Below, piece after piece: positions 35,554-44,813 of a stretch of 64,000 nucleotides of DNA (its first letter is position 1; every line of letters begins with the position of its first letter). The position numbers and the translations under genes were made by a program. The notes below the pieces were generated by a model. The model saw nothing but the letters and a program-made list of their open reading frames with translations. It was not told the DNA's origin and made no database searches. The DNA comes from Bacteroidales bacterium (GTDB taxonomy: Bacteria > Bacteroidota > Bacteroidia > Bacteroidales > UBA4417). The DNA is taken from positions 8,479 through 72,478 of the forward strand of contig JADJGZ010000022.1 in the NCBI GenBank assembly GCA_016707785.1, in the 5' to 3' direction.

Positions 35554-36981
35554 ATGAGTTTTACGGATTTTTTAACAATGAGACAGGAAATATTGCTAAG
35601 CATACTGGCATTGCTTGTCCTCATTATTGACCTTAACCTGAAACCGGGAAAAAAGGAATTTATCATCCCCATTGTAATCACCCTTTTCCTGGCGCATACG
35701 GTGGTTGGATTTTTTCCTTCTGATAACGGAGTTTTATTCGGTGGTATGTACAGGTCATCAGAACTCACCTCCATGATGAAGAACATCCTCAATGTAGGGG
35801 TTCTGATCATATTATTCCAATCGGTTGCCTGGCTCAAAAAGCCTGATAATAAGGAAAAGATCAGTGAATATTTCATCCTGCTTTTCTCCACCCTGGTTGG
35901 AATGTATTTCATGATATCTTCGGGTGATTTCCTGATGTTTTATCTTGGTCTTGAATTAGCCACCATTCCAATGGCTGCACTGGCTGCTTATACCCATCAT
36001 CAGACACAATCCGCTGAAGCAGGGATTAAACTCATTCTTTCTTCTGCCCTTTCATCAGGAATACTATTGTTCGGACTTTCTCTTATCTATGGATCCACAG
36101 GATCACTCTATTTTGAAAATGTTGCACAGCTATATTCCAACAGTCCCATGCAGATACTTGCCTTCATTTTCTTCTTTGCAGGGATGGCATTCAAAATTTC
36201 ACTGGTTCCTTTCCATTTGTGGACTGCCGACGTATATGAAGGATCGCCAATTAATGTGACATCCTATTTCTCAGTGATTTCGAAAGGTGCAGCTTCATTT
36301 ATCCTGATCATCATCCTTTTTACAGTCTTTCACTCCATTGCTTATTTGTGGAGAGATATGGTCTACCTCATTGCAGTACTCACCATGACCATTGGTAACC
36401 TATTTGCTATGCGTCAGAAGAACATGAAAAGATTCCTGGCATTTTCTTCGATTGCACAAGCAGGTTTCATCCTTTTAGGTATCCTGGGTGGCAATGTTAC
36501 TGGAATGACCTCAGTAATCTATTTTGTACTGGTGTATATATTTTCCAACCTGGGAGCTTTCGGTGTTGTTGCAGCTATATCAGCAAAAACCGGTAAAGAA
36601 ACAATGGATGATTATGATGGATTATATTCAACTAATCCTAAATTGAGCCTATTAATGACCCTCTCGATGTTTTCCCTGGCTGGAATTCCACCGGTTGCCG
36701 GTTTCTTCGGGAAGTTCTTCCTTTTTACAGCAGCAGCATCTGCAGGGTATTACTGGCTCGTTTTAATAGCCGTTCTCAATGCTACGATCTCCTTGTACTA
36801 TTACCTGCTGGTTGTGAAAGCGATGTTCATCAATAAAAATGAGACCCCGATTTCCTACTTTAAGAGTGATTGGGCCACAAGAATCGGTTTACTGGCCTGC
36901 GTGGCTGGTATCGCCATTCTAGGTTTCTGGAGCCAGATTTATGAACTTATTAATACCTGGAGCATAGGGATTAGTTATTAA
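35554..36981 (+). CDS. nuoN: NADH-quinone oxidoreductase subunit N
   Basis: 475 residues, third antiporter-like subunit. FYLGLELATIPMAALAAY (Glu) and KISLVPFHLWTADVYEGSPINVTSYFSVISKGA hold the central residues. It closes the canonical subunit set, but one further small gene follows before the terminator. Confidence 0.96.
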   Translation: MSFTDFLTMRQEILLSILALLVLIIDLNLKPGKKEFIIPIVITLFLAHTVVGFFPSDNGVLFGGMYRSSELTSMMKNILNVGVLIILFQSVAWLKKPDNKEKISEYFILLFSTLVGMYFMISSGDFLMFYLGLELATIPMAALAAYTHHQTQSAEAGIKLILSSALSSGILLFGLSLIYGSTGSLYFENVAQLYSNSPMQILAFIFFFAGMAFKISLVPFHLWTADVYEGSPINVTSYFSVISKGAASFILIIILFTVFHSIAYLWRDMVYLIAVLTMTIGNLFAMRQKNMKRFLAFSSIAQAGFILLGILGGNVTGMTSVIYFVLVYIFSNLGAFGVVAAISAKTGKETMDDYDGLYSTNPKLSLLMTLSMFSLAGIPPVAGFFGKFFLFTAAASAGYYWLVLIAVLNATISLYYYLLVVKAMFINKNETPISYFKSDWATRIGLLACVAGIAILGFWSQIYELINTWSIGISY

Positions 36982-37023
36982 TCACATGATCCGCAATAGG
37001 GTAACCAAAAAAATCAGCATATC

Positions 37024-37389
37024 ATGCCACTGAAAGCCAAACATATAGTAGAAGAAATTGAAGGTACCCGGTGTACCATCGTTGAGAAAGGTGCAACTGC
37101 CGACAGGGCTGCATTCCTGAAGAAACTGCTGGAATTCAATAAATTCGTGGTCATACAGGCAGAAGAAAAAAAGGAAACTGAAGAAAGTCCCACTTTATTC
37201 ACCCTTGGGGTAACAGACCTGGTGTTTAACCCGGTTATTGCTGTTTATGAAATGGCTTTAAAAACACCAGAAGGCCAGAAAGTATCTCCAGCTTATTGGG
37301 ATCAAAAAAGCCAGGACTCAGTAGATCAGTATTGGCTTAAAAAAGACGAAATGAAACCAGGTGGATCTGCTTGGTATTATAAAGAATAG
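37024..37389 (+). CDS. hypothetical protein at the end of the nuo operon
   Basis: 121 residues, soluble, no signal peptide or membrane helix. It starts 42 bases after nuoN and lies before a strong terminator, so it is co-transcribed with complex I. The segment AFLKKLLEFNKFVVIQAEEKKETEE looks helical, and a later part (TLFTLGVTDLVFNPVIAVYE) looks like strands. No cysteine pair or metal motif is present (one Cys, residue 17). I do not recognise the family. Its position suggests an assembly or regulatory role, which is inference only. Confidence 0.7.
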   Translation: MPLKAKHIVEEIEGTRCTIVEKGATADRAAFLKKLLEFNKFVVIQAEEKKETEESPTLFTLGVTDLVFNPVIAVYEMALKTPEGQKVSPAYWDQKSQDSVDQYWLKKDEMKPGGSAWYYKE

Positions 37390-37413
37390 ATTTCCAACCA
37401 CTTTCAAACAATC

Positions 37414-37448
37414 AAAAAAGCAACCGGATTTTCTCCGGTTGCTTTTTT
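37414..37448 (+). terminator. strong Rho-independent terminator of the nuo operon
   Basis: A 15-base perfect stem (AAAAAAGCAACCGGA / TCCGGTTGCTTTTTT) with loop TTTTC, followed by further T. The A-run on the other side allows it to work for the convergent minus-strand gene too. Confidence 0.92.
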
Positions 37449-37454
37449 TTGGAT

Positions 37455-39375
37455 TTATTCTGAATCTGTTTGATTAAATGCATATTGATAATCCATAGGC
37501 AGGATTGCTTCATAATCCACAACACTTCCCCCGGCTAGGAAAACATCAATAATATTCCTTCCCATTTCAGATAATTCAGGCTTATAGTATTTCTTCAATT
37601 GTTCCCTGAAGAATTCAGTAAGAATCATTGCACCTGCATCATAACCATCGTTACCTACTTCAGGCTGATTATAGACTTTAAGAAAGCGGGAAGGGATTTT
37701 GCCACCTTCAATAGTTATATAGTTTAATTCGTAACCCAGTAACGGGCAACGGGCAGGCTGATATTGATCACTCCTTAGTTTTGCATTGCCTCTGCGGGTA
37801 AGATATTCTCTCATAAAAAGCTGAGGCTTAAATCCTACCTTCCAGATACCAATATGCTGATTTGGGGTAAGCGTAAAGCGGGTACGCGGTGTCCTTGCAA
37901 TCTGATCCAGCAGCATATTGGCATGATGGATCATTTCACCGGTTGCAAAAGGCCAGTAAGAACCTACCCCTTCACTTTCCATTGCTTCAGTTCCAATGAT
38001 GCTAGGATTCGCATAACCCCTGGGAGCAACAAGCCTCCATAACCAGGCAAGCGCAGGAGGCAATATGTGGAAAAGTCCAATAATACCATAGGAAGGATGA
38101 TTTCTGGAGGAAGGCGGAGTGCGCACACCGAAACTTCTCACATCCACTTTAACCGGTCCATTCACAATTCCCGGAACAATTGAACGGGGAACAATAATCC
38201 TCGGATTGGGGCACTTCTTACCAGGAGCATCTTCAATGTGATCCCATATCAATGCAGTACATCCGGGCTGTGTTTCAATATTCAAAAAGAGAAGCGGACT
38301 TTTCACCTTTATGGAAAGTTTTTCAAGGAAAGGGTCATCACCATAGTCCTTTACTCCATCAACCCTTATAAACCATGAATTCTCCCCGTCGATTATTGAT
38401 AGTTTGCCATTATTCATCTGGACAGAAGGATGACACAAAGCCATATCATCTGCAACCGGGTTGAATGTGCAGAACTGGGGAATAGAAATAAGACGTCGTT
38501 CACCGGTCTCAAGGTTTACACCTATCAGTACCTGGCCTTCCGGTTCCCGAACAATATGTCCCAACATTTCACTTTTTTCCCCCGCCTGAAGCCCCTTCAT
38601 GCATAAAGGTAGTGATGTTATCGTATGGACTTGAAACCTGGACGGCTGAACAATGAGCCGTGATCCAGCCCTCCTTTTCACCCTTATCAAGTAATACCGC
38701 ATAAAGTCCTTTCTTGGCACTCGGTCCCGGATACAAGTTATAGGAATACACCTCATGCGCAGATTCAGTCCTGTTATGCACCACCACCTGTTTGCCGCCA
38801 AAATGGGTATGACGGAAGGTCGGAGCCACAAATACAACTGATTCGATGCTAAATCCATTAGGTATGCTTTCAAAGGAAATCATTTTCTGAAGCATTGCCA
38901 GTCCAAAAGCAAAAAACGCTGCATTTGAGGGAACAATAGCTATACCTCCCACTCCCATAGAATCGGGACCCGCCTGGAAAAGAAAGACTGAAAGCGTCTG
39001 TTCCTTTAACCAGGCAAAGGTTTCATTCTGTAGTTGTGAAAAGGGATACCCGAATTTATCTGAAAAACGGACCTTATCGGTAGGAAGCTGATCAGCAATG
39101 AACATGGTATCCGGATCCCGGCGTCGCATATATGGATCCGTGAAATTGGCTGAAATGCCATTGCTTACTTTGTGCAGGACTACTTCGGTGTATAAACCCT
39201 TCCCCGGAATATCGTATTTCACTTCATAAGTCAGAGAATGGTCGCTTCCCATGGATGCAGCTAATAGCTCATCTGTATAATTATATAATGTAAAATCCTT
39301 ACAATTCCGAAGAAGGTTAGAAACTGAAAGTGGCAGAAAACTACCAACATTTTCTAATATATCAATTTTATTCAT
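37455..39375 (-). pseudogene. P-loop protein (DUF4914-type), frameshifted inside the Walker A motif
   Basis: Two overlapping frames (38569-39393 and 37455-38873). Removing one base from the T6 run at 38573-38578 (A-run on the coding strand) joins them as HEGASGGGKSEMLGHI, giving one 639-residue protein. GASGGGKS is a Walker A loop of the HPr-kinase/PEPCK type. N-terminal segments PYMRRRDPDTMFIAD, FRHTHFGGKQVVVHNR and YNLYPGPSAKKGLY are highly patterned and look conserved. C-terminal parts include CPNPRIIVPRSIVP and HPSYGIIGLFHILPPALAWLWRL. I believe this is the uncharacterised DUF4914 family, from memory. The ATP-dependent role is unknown. The start MNKIDILEN was chosen over an upstream in-frame codon. 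Confidence 0.72.
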
Positions 39376-39736
39376 TATTAGCAATATTAGCAAGTATAAC
39401 TGTACCTCAAATCGGGAACAAAATTACTTACAATCCGGCTGAAATATCATTTTTGGTAATGATCTTACAATTAAATAATACTCGTGTCCAATAGTTAAAA
39501 AGTTTTTGAAAGAAGGCCTTTTTTAATAATTGCTTTTGTCTCAGTGTATAAAGATGATATTTCCAGTTTTTCAGGATGCTAACCCCAAATCAAGCATGCG
39601 GTAAATATTTCGTAACTTAGGAGAAAGAAAATGAATTATTATTGGAAAGGATAAAGAACCAAAGTCCATATTGAATTGTTTAGAGACAAACAAATCTATA
39701 TATCTATATTGTTTAATGCTTAATAAAACAGTTTCT
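39376..39736. other. intergenic region, 361 bp, between divergent genes
   Basis: On the minus strand TAATTTTG (39426-39419) is a possible -7 box for the P-loop protein gene. No other structure or gene was seen. Confidence 0.4.
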
Positions 39737-40774
39737 ATGGCAAAAAAAGTGACTATCCTATCAATAGATGGTGGCGGGATCAGGGGTATCCTTCCGGGTG
39801 TAGTATTAGCTTACATCGAATCCCGGCTGAGGGCAAAAGAAGGTGACGCTGTGCGATTAAGTGATTATTTTGATTTGATTGCCGGTACAAGCACAGGCGG
39901 AATACTCTCATGTATTTATTTGACACCCAATAAAGATGGGCGGCCTAAGTTTACAGCCCAGGAGGCAGTTGACCTTTACCTGGAAAAAGGTAATAAGATC
40001 TTTGATGTAGGATTATGGCATAAGCTAAGAAGTGGATTAAGTGTTACTGATGAGAAATATGAAGCAGATGCTCTTGAAGACAGCCTGAAAGATTATCTTG
40101 GGAACCTCAAGTTGAGTGAATTACTAAAACCCTGTTTGATTACATCTTATGATATATTCAGGCGTAAAGCCCAATTTTTCAATAAAGCAGATGCGGTCGA
40201 CAACCCGGTGAAAGACTTCCTTGTAAGAGATATTGCCAGGGCTACTTCAGCGGCACCTACTATTTTTGAAACGGCAAATATTAAATCCGTTTATGGAACA
40301 CCTTACTATCTTATTGATGGAGGAGTGTTTGCGAATAATCCAGCGATGTGTGCTTATGCAGAGGCACGTACCCTGATTTCGATTCGGTATTGCATCACCC
40401 CGGAAAATGGATAAACCCATGGCTAAGAACATGCTAATGCTCTCGATTGGGACCGGTTCCAAAGGTGATCCATACAATTATAACCAGGCTAAAGATTGGG
40501 GTTTAGCGGGCTGGATACTGCCCTTGATTGATATTCTTATGTCAGGAAACTCTGAAACTGTTAACTATCAATTGCAAAAAATGTTCGCTACTATCACACT
40601 GCCTGACAATTCGGATTATTATCGTTGGGAACCTGAGCGTGCACCTGCGCAGCGGCTATGGATAATGCAAGTCCGGTAAATATGCTTGCTTTGAAGGAAG
40701 CTGGTATGCGCTTTGTTTCTGAAAACGAAGAAAAGTTAGAGTATATCGTGGAACAACTCATCGCCAATAAATAA
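39737..40774 (+). pseudogene. patatin-like phospholipase, about three frameshifts
   Basis: The start MAKKVTILSIDGGGIRG gives the oxyanion loop at once; the longer frame adds 22 residues without signal. The lipase nucleophile motif is GTSTGG (Ser) and the catalytic Asp is in LIDGGVFANNPA, so the dyad is intact. The frame breaks near 40375 and 40410 (a missing G in each; restored as TLDFDSVLHHPGKWDKPMAKN) and near 40640. It then runs to IVEQLIANK at 40774. Full length would be about 346 residues. Patatins cleave acyl chains from membrane lipids. No nucleotidyltransferase gene is adjacent, so nothing here supports an anti-phage system. A strong terminator follows. Confidence 0.8.
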
Positions 40775-40811
40775 ATCAAAATCACAGAGTCATACGGCTA
40801 ATGTGATGATA

Positions 40812-40852
40812 AAACAGGCAGGCAGAAAATCAGTATCTTTGCCTGCCTGTTT
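40812..40852 (+). terminator. Rho-independent terminator after patatin gene
   Basis: Perfect 13-base stem AAACAGGCAGGCA / TGCCTGCCTGTTT with a 15-base loop, followed by ATATTAAT. It starts 38 bases after the patatin stop. Confidence 0.8.
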
Positions 40853-40885
40853 ATATTAATAACACTCTTTTCAATTTCATTTCCT

Positions 40886-42001
40886 ATGAGAATTAAGCTG
40901 CTTACTTTCATTACCGGTTTTCTTTCAATCATCTCCGTTCATGCTCAGGTGGCTGAAATAGCAACACTTAATGGTAAACTACCAGGCAATAGCGGATTCT
41001 CAATGATCTACCTGGATACCCTAAGCCAGGCCGGTTCCGAAGATTTTGCGCCGGTGAAGTAACAGCAGAAGGAAATTTTAAAATCAATGCACCTATCAGT
41101 AAGACAGATGTCTATAAATTACGGCTGGATGATAATAATTATTTAATGTTAATCTTATCCCCCGGCGAAAAGGTAAACCTGATCTCTCCCACTGCCAAAC
41201 TAGGCATTGATGCGAAGATTGATGGGTCACCACAAACAGAATTCCTCTATCGTACCATTAACCTCCTTCAACCCTTTGATGCCAGGAGAGATAGTTTGAA
41301 CACTCAGTATAATAACATTCAGAAATCGACGGAAAGGGATTCTCTCTCACCAATGGTTATCGCTGAATTCATGAAAAACGACTCCCTACAGAAGAATCTG
41401 CTGCTTAGGGAATTTCAAAAGATGCCGGGCACCCTGGCCTGGATGTTCCTGCAGGATAAATTTGATATGACAACAGATTTTGCTTTCATTGATCAGATGG
41501 AAAAGGCATTGTATAAATCTTATTTCATATTCCATTTGTGGAGCAATACCACAAACAGATTGACGTGGAAAGAAAAACGGCCGTTGGATCTCTGGCCCCT
41601 GACATTAAACTTGCTGACCCGGAAGGTGTGGAAAGAAGCCTTTCATCCTTAAGAGGGAAAAGTAGTCCTGATTGACTTCTGGGCATCCTGGTGTGGCCTT
41701 GCAGAAAAGAGAACCCGAATGTTGTGGAAAGCTTATGCTAAATTCAAAGAAAAAGGATTTTGAAGTATTCAGCGTTTCACTCGACAAGGATCGTGAAAGC
41801 TGGTTGAAAGCGATTGCAACCGATAAACTTGTATGGCCAAACCATGTAAGTGATCTCAAGCACTGGAAATCGGCAGGTGCAGCGGCCTATGGTGTTACCG
41901 CAATTCCCTTTACTGTCCTCATTGATAAGGAAGGAAAAATTGTAGCCAAGAAACTTCGTGGTGAGGAATTGGAGAAAAAACTTTCAGAATTACTCCATTG
42001 A
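40886..42001 (+). pseudogene. TlpA-like thiol:disulfide oxidoreductase, at least five frameshifts
   Basis: The ATG at 40886 opens a signal peptide (MRIKLLTFITGFLSIISVHAQ). Stitching frames gives a Bacteroidota TlpA/ResA layout: an N-terminal DUF4369-like part (FKINAPISKTDVYKLRL, SPGEKVNL), then SLAPDIKLADPEGVERSLSSL, then FWASWCG(P)CRKENPNVV and a C-terminal GVTAIPFTVLIDKEGKIV with its cis-Pro. Indels are seen near 41055, 41535, 41655 (extra A), 41698 (missing C, which hides CGPC), 41727 and 41760. Such proteins reduce periplasmic disulfides. Everything outside the indels is intact, which argues for sequence error, but the load here is the heaviest in the window. Confidence 0.75.
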
Positions 42002-42616
42002 TCAGTAACGGGCAATCGCTCTGATTAACGAGGCTTCAGCTCTTATTTTCAAGGGGAAAGCCATAAACTCCACTTCTGAAACCTCTAACAACTGATCAAG
42101 CTTTGCCAGGTTCTCAATCATGAACCTATCTCCCTTCAAGGAATATGCTGTGAAACCGAAATGGTGATTTATCAGGCGATGGTGAATCAAATCCAACAAT
42201 TCTTACACCCCTGTTCTTTAATTCCAGGGCAACTTCATCCTCAAAAACAGGGTAATCATAATAGTATTTATCATCACCCCATTTCTTGTCGTATCCGCTG
42301 CAAAACAGGATAATGGGATATTTTCAAAAACTGAAAACCATTCCTTCCGCATCCTGATTATTGCTTCACCTCTTACGTCCAATACCACGCTTTCCCTGAT
42401 AAAAAACTCTGCAGGATAGCTATCAATGGTCAATTCACCTGATTTCGCATGCATTGGGGCATCCATATGAGTCCCGGTATGCATATTTGTTTCAAGCCGA
42501 TGCGTAACATAACCGGCACTCTCCGGTAATGGATCACGGGTAAGGCCCGGTGATTTTTCACCTGGAAATACAGGCATTTCATGATACAAGGTATGAGTAA
42601 GGTCAACAATCGTCAT
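42002..42616 (-). pseudogene. cyclase-family metal hydrolase (kynurenine formamidase-like), two frameshifts
   Basis: Start MTIVDLTHTLYHEMPVFPG fits the family opening (VDLTHTL). The metal motif HTGTHMDAPMH is present (pattern HxGTHxDxP). The frame breaks near 42318 (missing C in a C-run, restored as NIPIILFCSGYDKKW) and near 42132 (extra base, restored as FLEGDRFMIENLAKL), ending at a stop that abuts the tlpA-like stop. About 204 residues in all, normal for the family. Members open cyclic amides, or hydrolyse N-formylkynurenine. No tryptophan-pathway gene is near, so substrate is unknown. Confidence 0.78.
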
Positions 42617-42692
42617 TTTCTTTTCATTTTGAAATTCAGCAATAAACATCTGGAAGTTCAGAAATACCTGGCAAAATCACTCCCCGGCCTTT

Positions 42693-43403
42693 CTATTTCC
42701 TGCCAGCCAAAAGTAGTTCTGATTTTTCTTCTTCGCCAAGATTTTTCCAGCAAATTCCCCTGAAATCGCAGGGATAAGGATTCATACATTGTTTCCCGGG
42801 AGGTATTCCGGGGGAGTTCTTTAACTCCAGGGTGCTTTTCATCTGAATGAGCCTGTTTTCAATTAACGAAGTAAGATCATCTGCCGGAGTGGGAAGTTCC
42901 GTAAAAATGAATAACTCATCCAAAGGTGTCGCTTCGGTAATCTCATTGTTTATATTTCGGTGAATAAGGAAAAAATTCTTCAAGTCAAGTCCCGATCCCC
43001 TGATGACATATTCCTGTATATAGGCATCCTGAAAATAGGTTTCGCTGAGAGCACTGCTGCTTTTTACTTCATAAGCAATCCAACCACTTTCCTGCTTCAC
43101 TAATATATCAAGGGCTACTACAACTTCATTATGAATAAAACAAGCTTCATAAATAACAGGAATGCCCTCGGCTATGGCTTTAGCTGTCTTGCTGGCAGAG
43201 GCATCACTAGGTCGTGGCATTTCTACTCCACCAGGAAACAGATCCTGTGCAAGTTTTCCAACAATATGGCCCCTTGAGAATTTGGCGAGTTGCTCTTCCG
43301 AAAGCTTGTCCCTTAGAAAAGGCCGGTGCTTGTTCAGATACAATGATTTCAAACACTGTATGCCACGTATATAGGTCGATTTGGAAAGGATAAAAGATGC
43401 CAT
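42693..43403 (-). CDS. Cas4/RecB-like PD-(D/E)XK nuclease with Fe-S-type cysteines, stand-alone
   Basis: 236 residues. One cysteine near the N-terminus (Cys17, in IRGIQCLKSLYL) and three near the C-terminus (Cys206, Cys212, Cys218, in CMNPYPCDFRGIC) match the four-cysteine iron-sulfur site of the Cas4/AddB group. Between them lie His46 (RGHIVGKLAQ), Asp99 (VALDIL) and the EVK box (Glu112, Lys114), the PD-(D/E)XK catalytic set, and a Tyr/Gln-rich helix (YFQDAYIQEYV). It looks like the N-terminal half of DUF2779-type proteins, without their second nuclease domain. No CRISPR array or helicase is nearby. An exonuclease role is inferred. The frame is intact although its neighbours are broken. Confidence 0.72.
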   Translation of the reverse strand: MASFILSKSTYIRGIQCLKSLYLNKHRPFLRDKLSEEQLAKFSRGHIVGKLAQDLFPGGVEMPRPSDASASKTAKAIAEGIPVIYEACFIHNEVVVALDILVKQESGWIAYEVKSSSALSETYFQDAYIQEYVIRGSGLDLKNFFLIHRNINNEITEATPLDELFIFTELPTPADDLTSLIENRLIQMKSTLELKNSPGIPPGKQCMNPYPCDFRGICWKNLGEEEKSELLLAGRK

Positions 43404-43559
43404 AAATGTTTATGTTTGCAACAAAGGTATAGGATGTTTGTTGTTTATGACTAATTTCGAATCAAGTTGTCAATAACTATTCATGTTTGAAACAGGCATC
43501 ATGGAATTGTTTTTCATGTCCTTGTGAATCATACTCAAAATCAACATCAATAAAGAATT

Positions 43560-44308
43560 ATGATCAAAAAGTACTGCTTAATCCTTATTGTTTTCCTTTT
43601 TGCATGTCATTCATTCCTTTTTGCTGACGCCGGACCTAAACCTTCAATGAAGTTCCGTTTGGTCTATAAAACCACTAACCCGGTGAAAGTTATCCAGGGT
43701 TGGCAGCTTGAGAGTCGTTTTCAGACCTTTAACGTATGTGATACCTTGCAACGGCAAGGTCCACAGAGATTCAATGCAAACCAGGAAACTGCAAAATCTG
43801 TTTCTTATGGTTATGAGGATTATCATAAAATCATCATTCAGTTTGAGGATAGAACCAGGGAAAGCAATGTCTTCGAAAATGAAAGTTTCAATTCGCAATA
43901 TGAAATCACAGTGTTGGATGATCGCCTGGAAGTGAGGGATGTCACTCCTTTTATGAAAGATTCTTCCGTATGGTCAGCTTTTCTTAAAGCCCTGATGCTC
44001 ACTCTTGCCCTTGAAATCATGGTGGCATTTGTGTATTTGAAGCTGGCAAAAAAACCACTGAAAATCCTTCTTTTTGTCATCCTGGTTAACCTGATTACCC
44101 TGCCCGTCTTTTGGTTTCTTTTTCCAATGTTTTGAATGTTGGATGGTCATTATACTTGGTGAATTGTTTGCCTTTGCCTTCGAAGCCATGTTCTTTATGG
44201 ACCTGCAAGACATGGTTCAAACCCGGGGAGCATTCTTTTAAGCTTTATGATGAATGTGATGAGCCTTTAATTGGAGGCTTTGCTATTTTATTAATGATCG
44301 GTTTCTGA
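43560..44308 (+). pseudogene. hypothetical membrane protein, frameshifted
   Basis: The first frame (191 residues) has a signal peptide (MIKKYCLILIVFLFACHSFLFA), an extracytoplasmic part of about 110 residues without known motif, then two membrane helices (LKALMLTLALEIMVAFVYLKL; ILLFVILVNLITLPVFWFLF). Shifting near 44130 continues with MVIILGELFAFAFEAMFFM (another helix pair), and further shifts lead to GGFAILLMIGF at 44308. So the real protein is longer, with about five helices. Function unknown. It is followed after 17 bases by another membrane protein gene, probably one unit. Confidence 0.55.
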
Positions 44309-44325
44309 TTCAAAAATCTTAACTT

Positions 44326-44780
44326 ATGAAATGGATTAATGCAACGGGTATGCTTTTGCAGTTTTTGGCTTTTGGTTTGCGGCCCCTGAACTTCTGGGTG
44401 ATACGAAATTAAAGGCTTTTGAGAAAGGCCTGAAAAACCTTATTGCCGCTATTCCAATGATCTTACTCATCCTGTTCATTACCGTTTTCAGTGTCTCCTC
44501 AGCAGTAAGTGGTATCCTTAAGGGAATGAATGCCAGCAGAGAAGGTGTAAATTCTTCAGAGCTCTATTCCTACTATCTCATTTTGCTCTTTGCTTTAATC
44601 CTTTACTTCATATTTGTCTTTTTCTATAAAAGGATACATATTTGGCTGGTAGAACACCTTGCCAAGCCATTATCTTATAAGCTTATTAATCAGCAATCGA
44701 CACGAAAATCCGCCTTAATTGTGGGTGCGATATTATTCACGATAGGCTTTCTATGCCAGTTTATCCTGGTTTTCGTTTGA
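44326..44780 (+). pseudogene. hypothetical membrane protein, one frameshift
   Basis: ATG at 44326 encodes MKWINATGMLLQF and then needs a shift to read FWFAAPELLGDTKLKAFEKGLKNLI (cut: FAAPELLGDTKLKAF) and three or four helices (IPMILLILFITVFSV, YYLILLFALILYFIFVFFY, ALIVGAILFTIGFLCQFILVF). About 150 residues in total. No family recognised. Context: it follows another broken membrane gene and converges with lysA. Confidence 0.55.
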
Positions 44781-44813
44781 AAATCTGGCATGGAACACAT
44801 AATGATAAGGAAA

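Noticed and set aside
37455..38873. Separate 472-residue gene overlapping the upstream frame
   Set aside because: Its first 120 residues are out-of-frame sequence of the upstream piece; the joined 639-residue protein explains both.
39737..40774. Patatin as CBASS anti-phage effector
   Set aside because: No CD-NTase or accessory gene lies nearby; neighbours are a P-loop protein and a TlpA-like protein.
42693..43403. Cas4 of a CRISPR system
   Set aside because: No cas1, cas2 or array in the window; kept only as Cas4-like.
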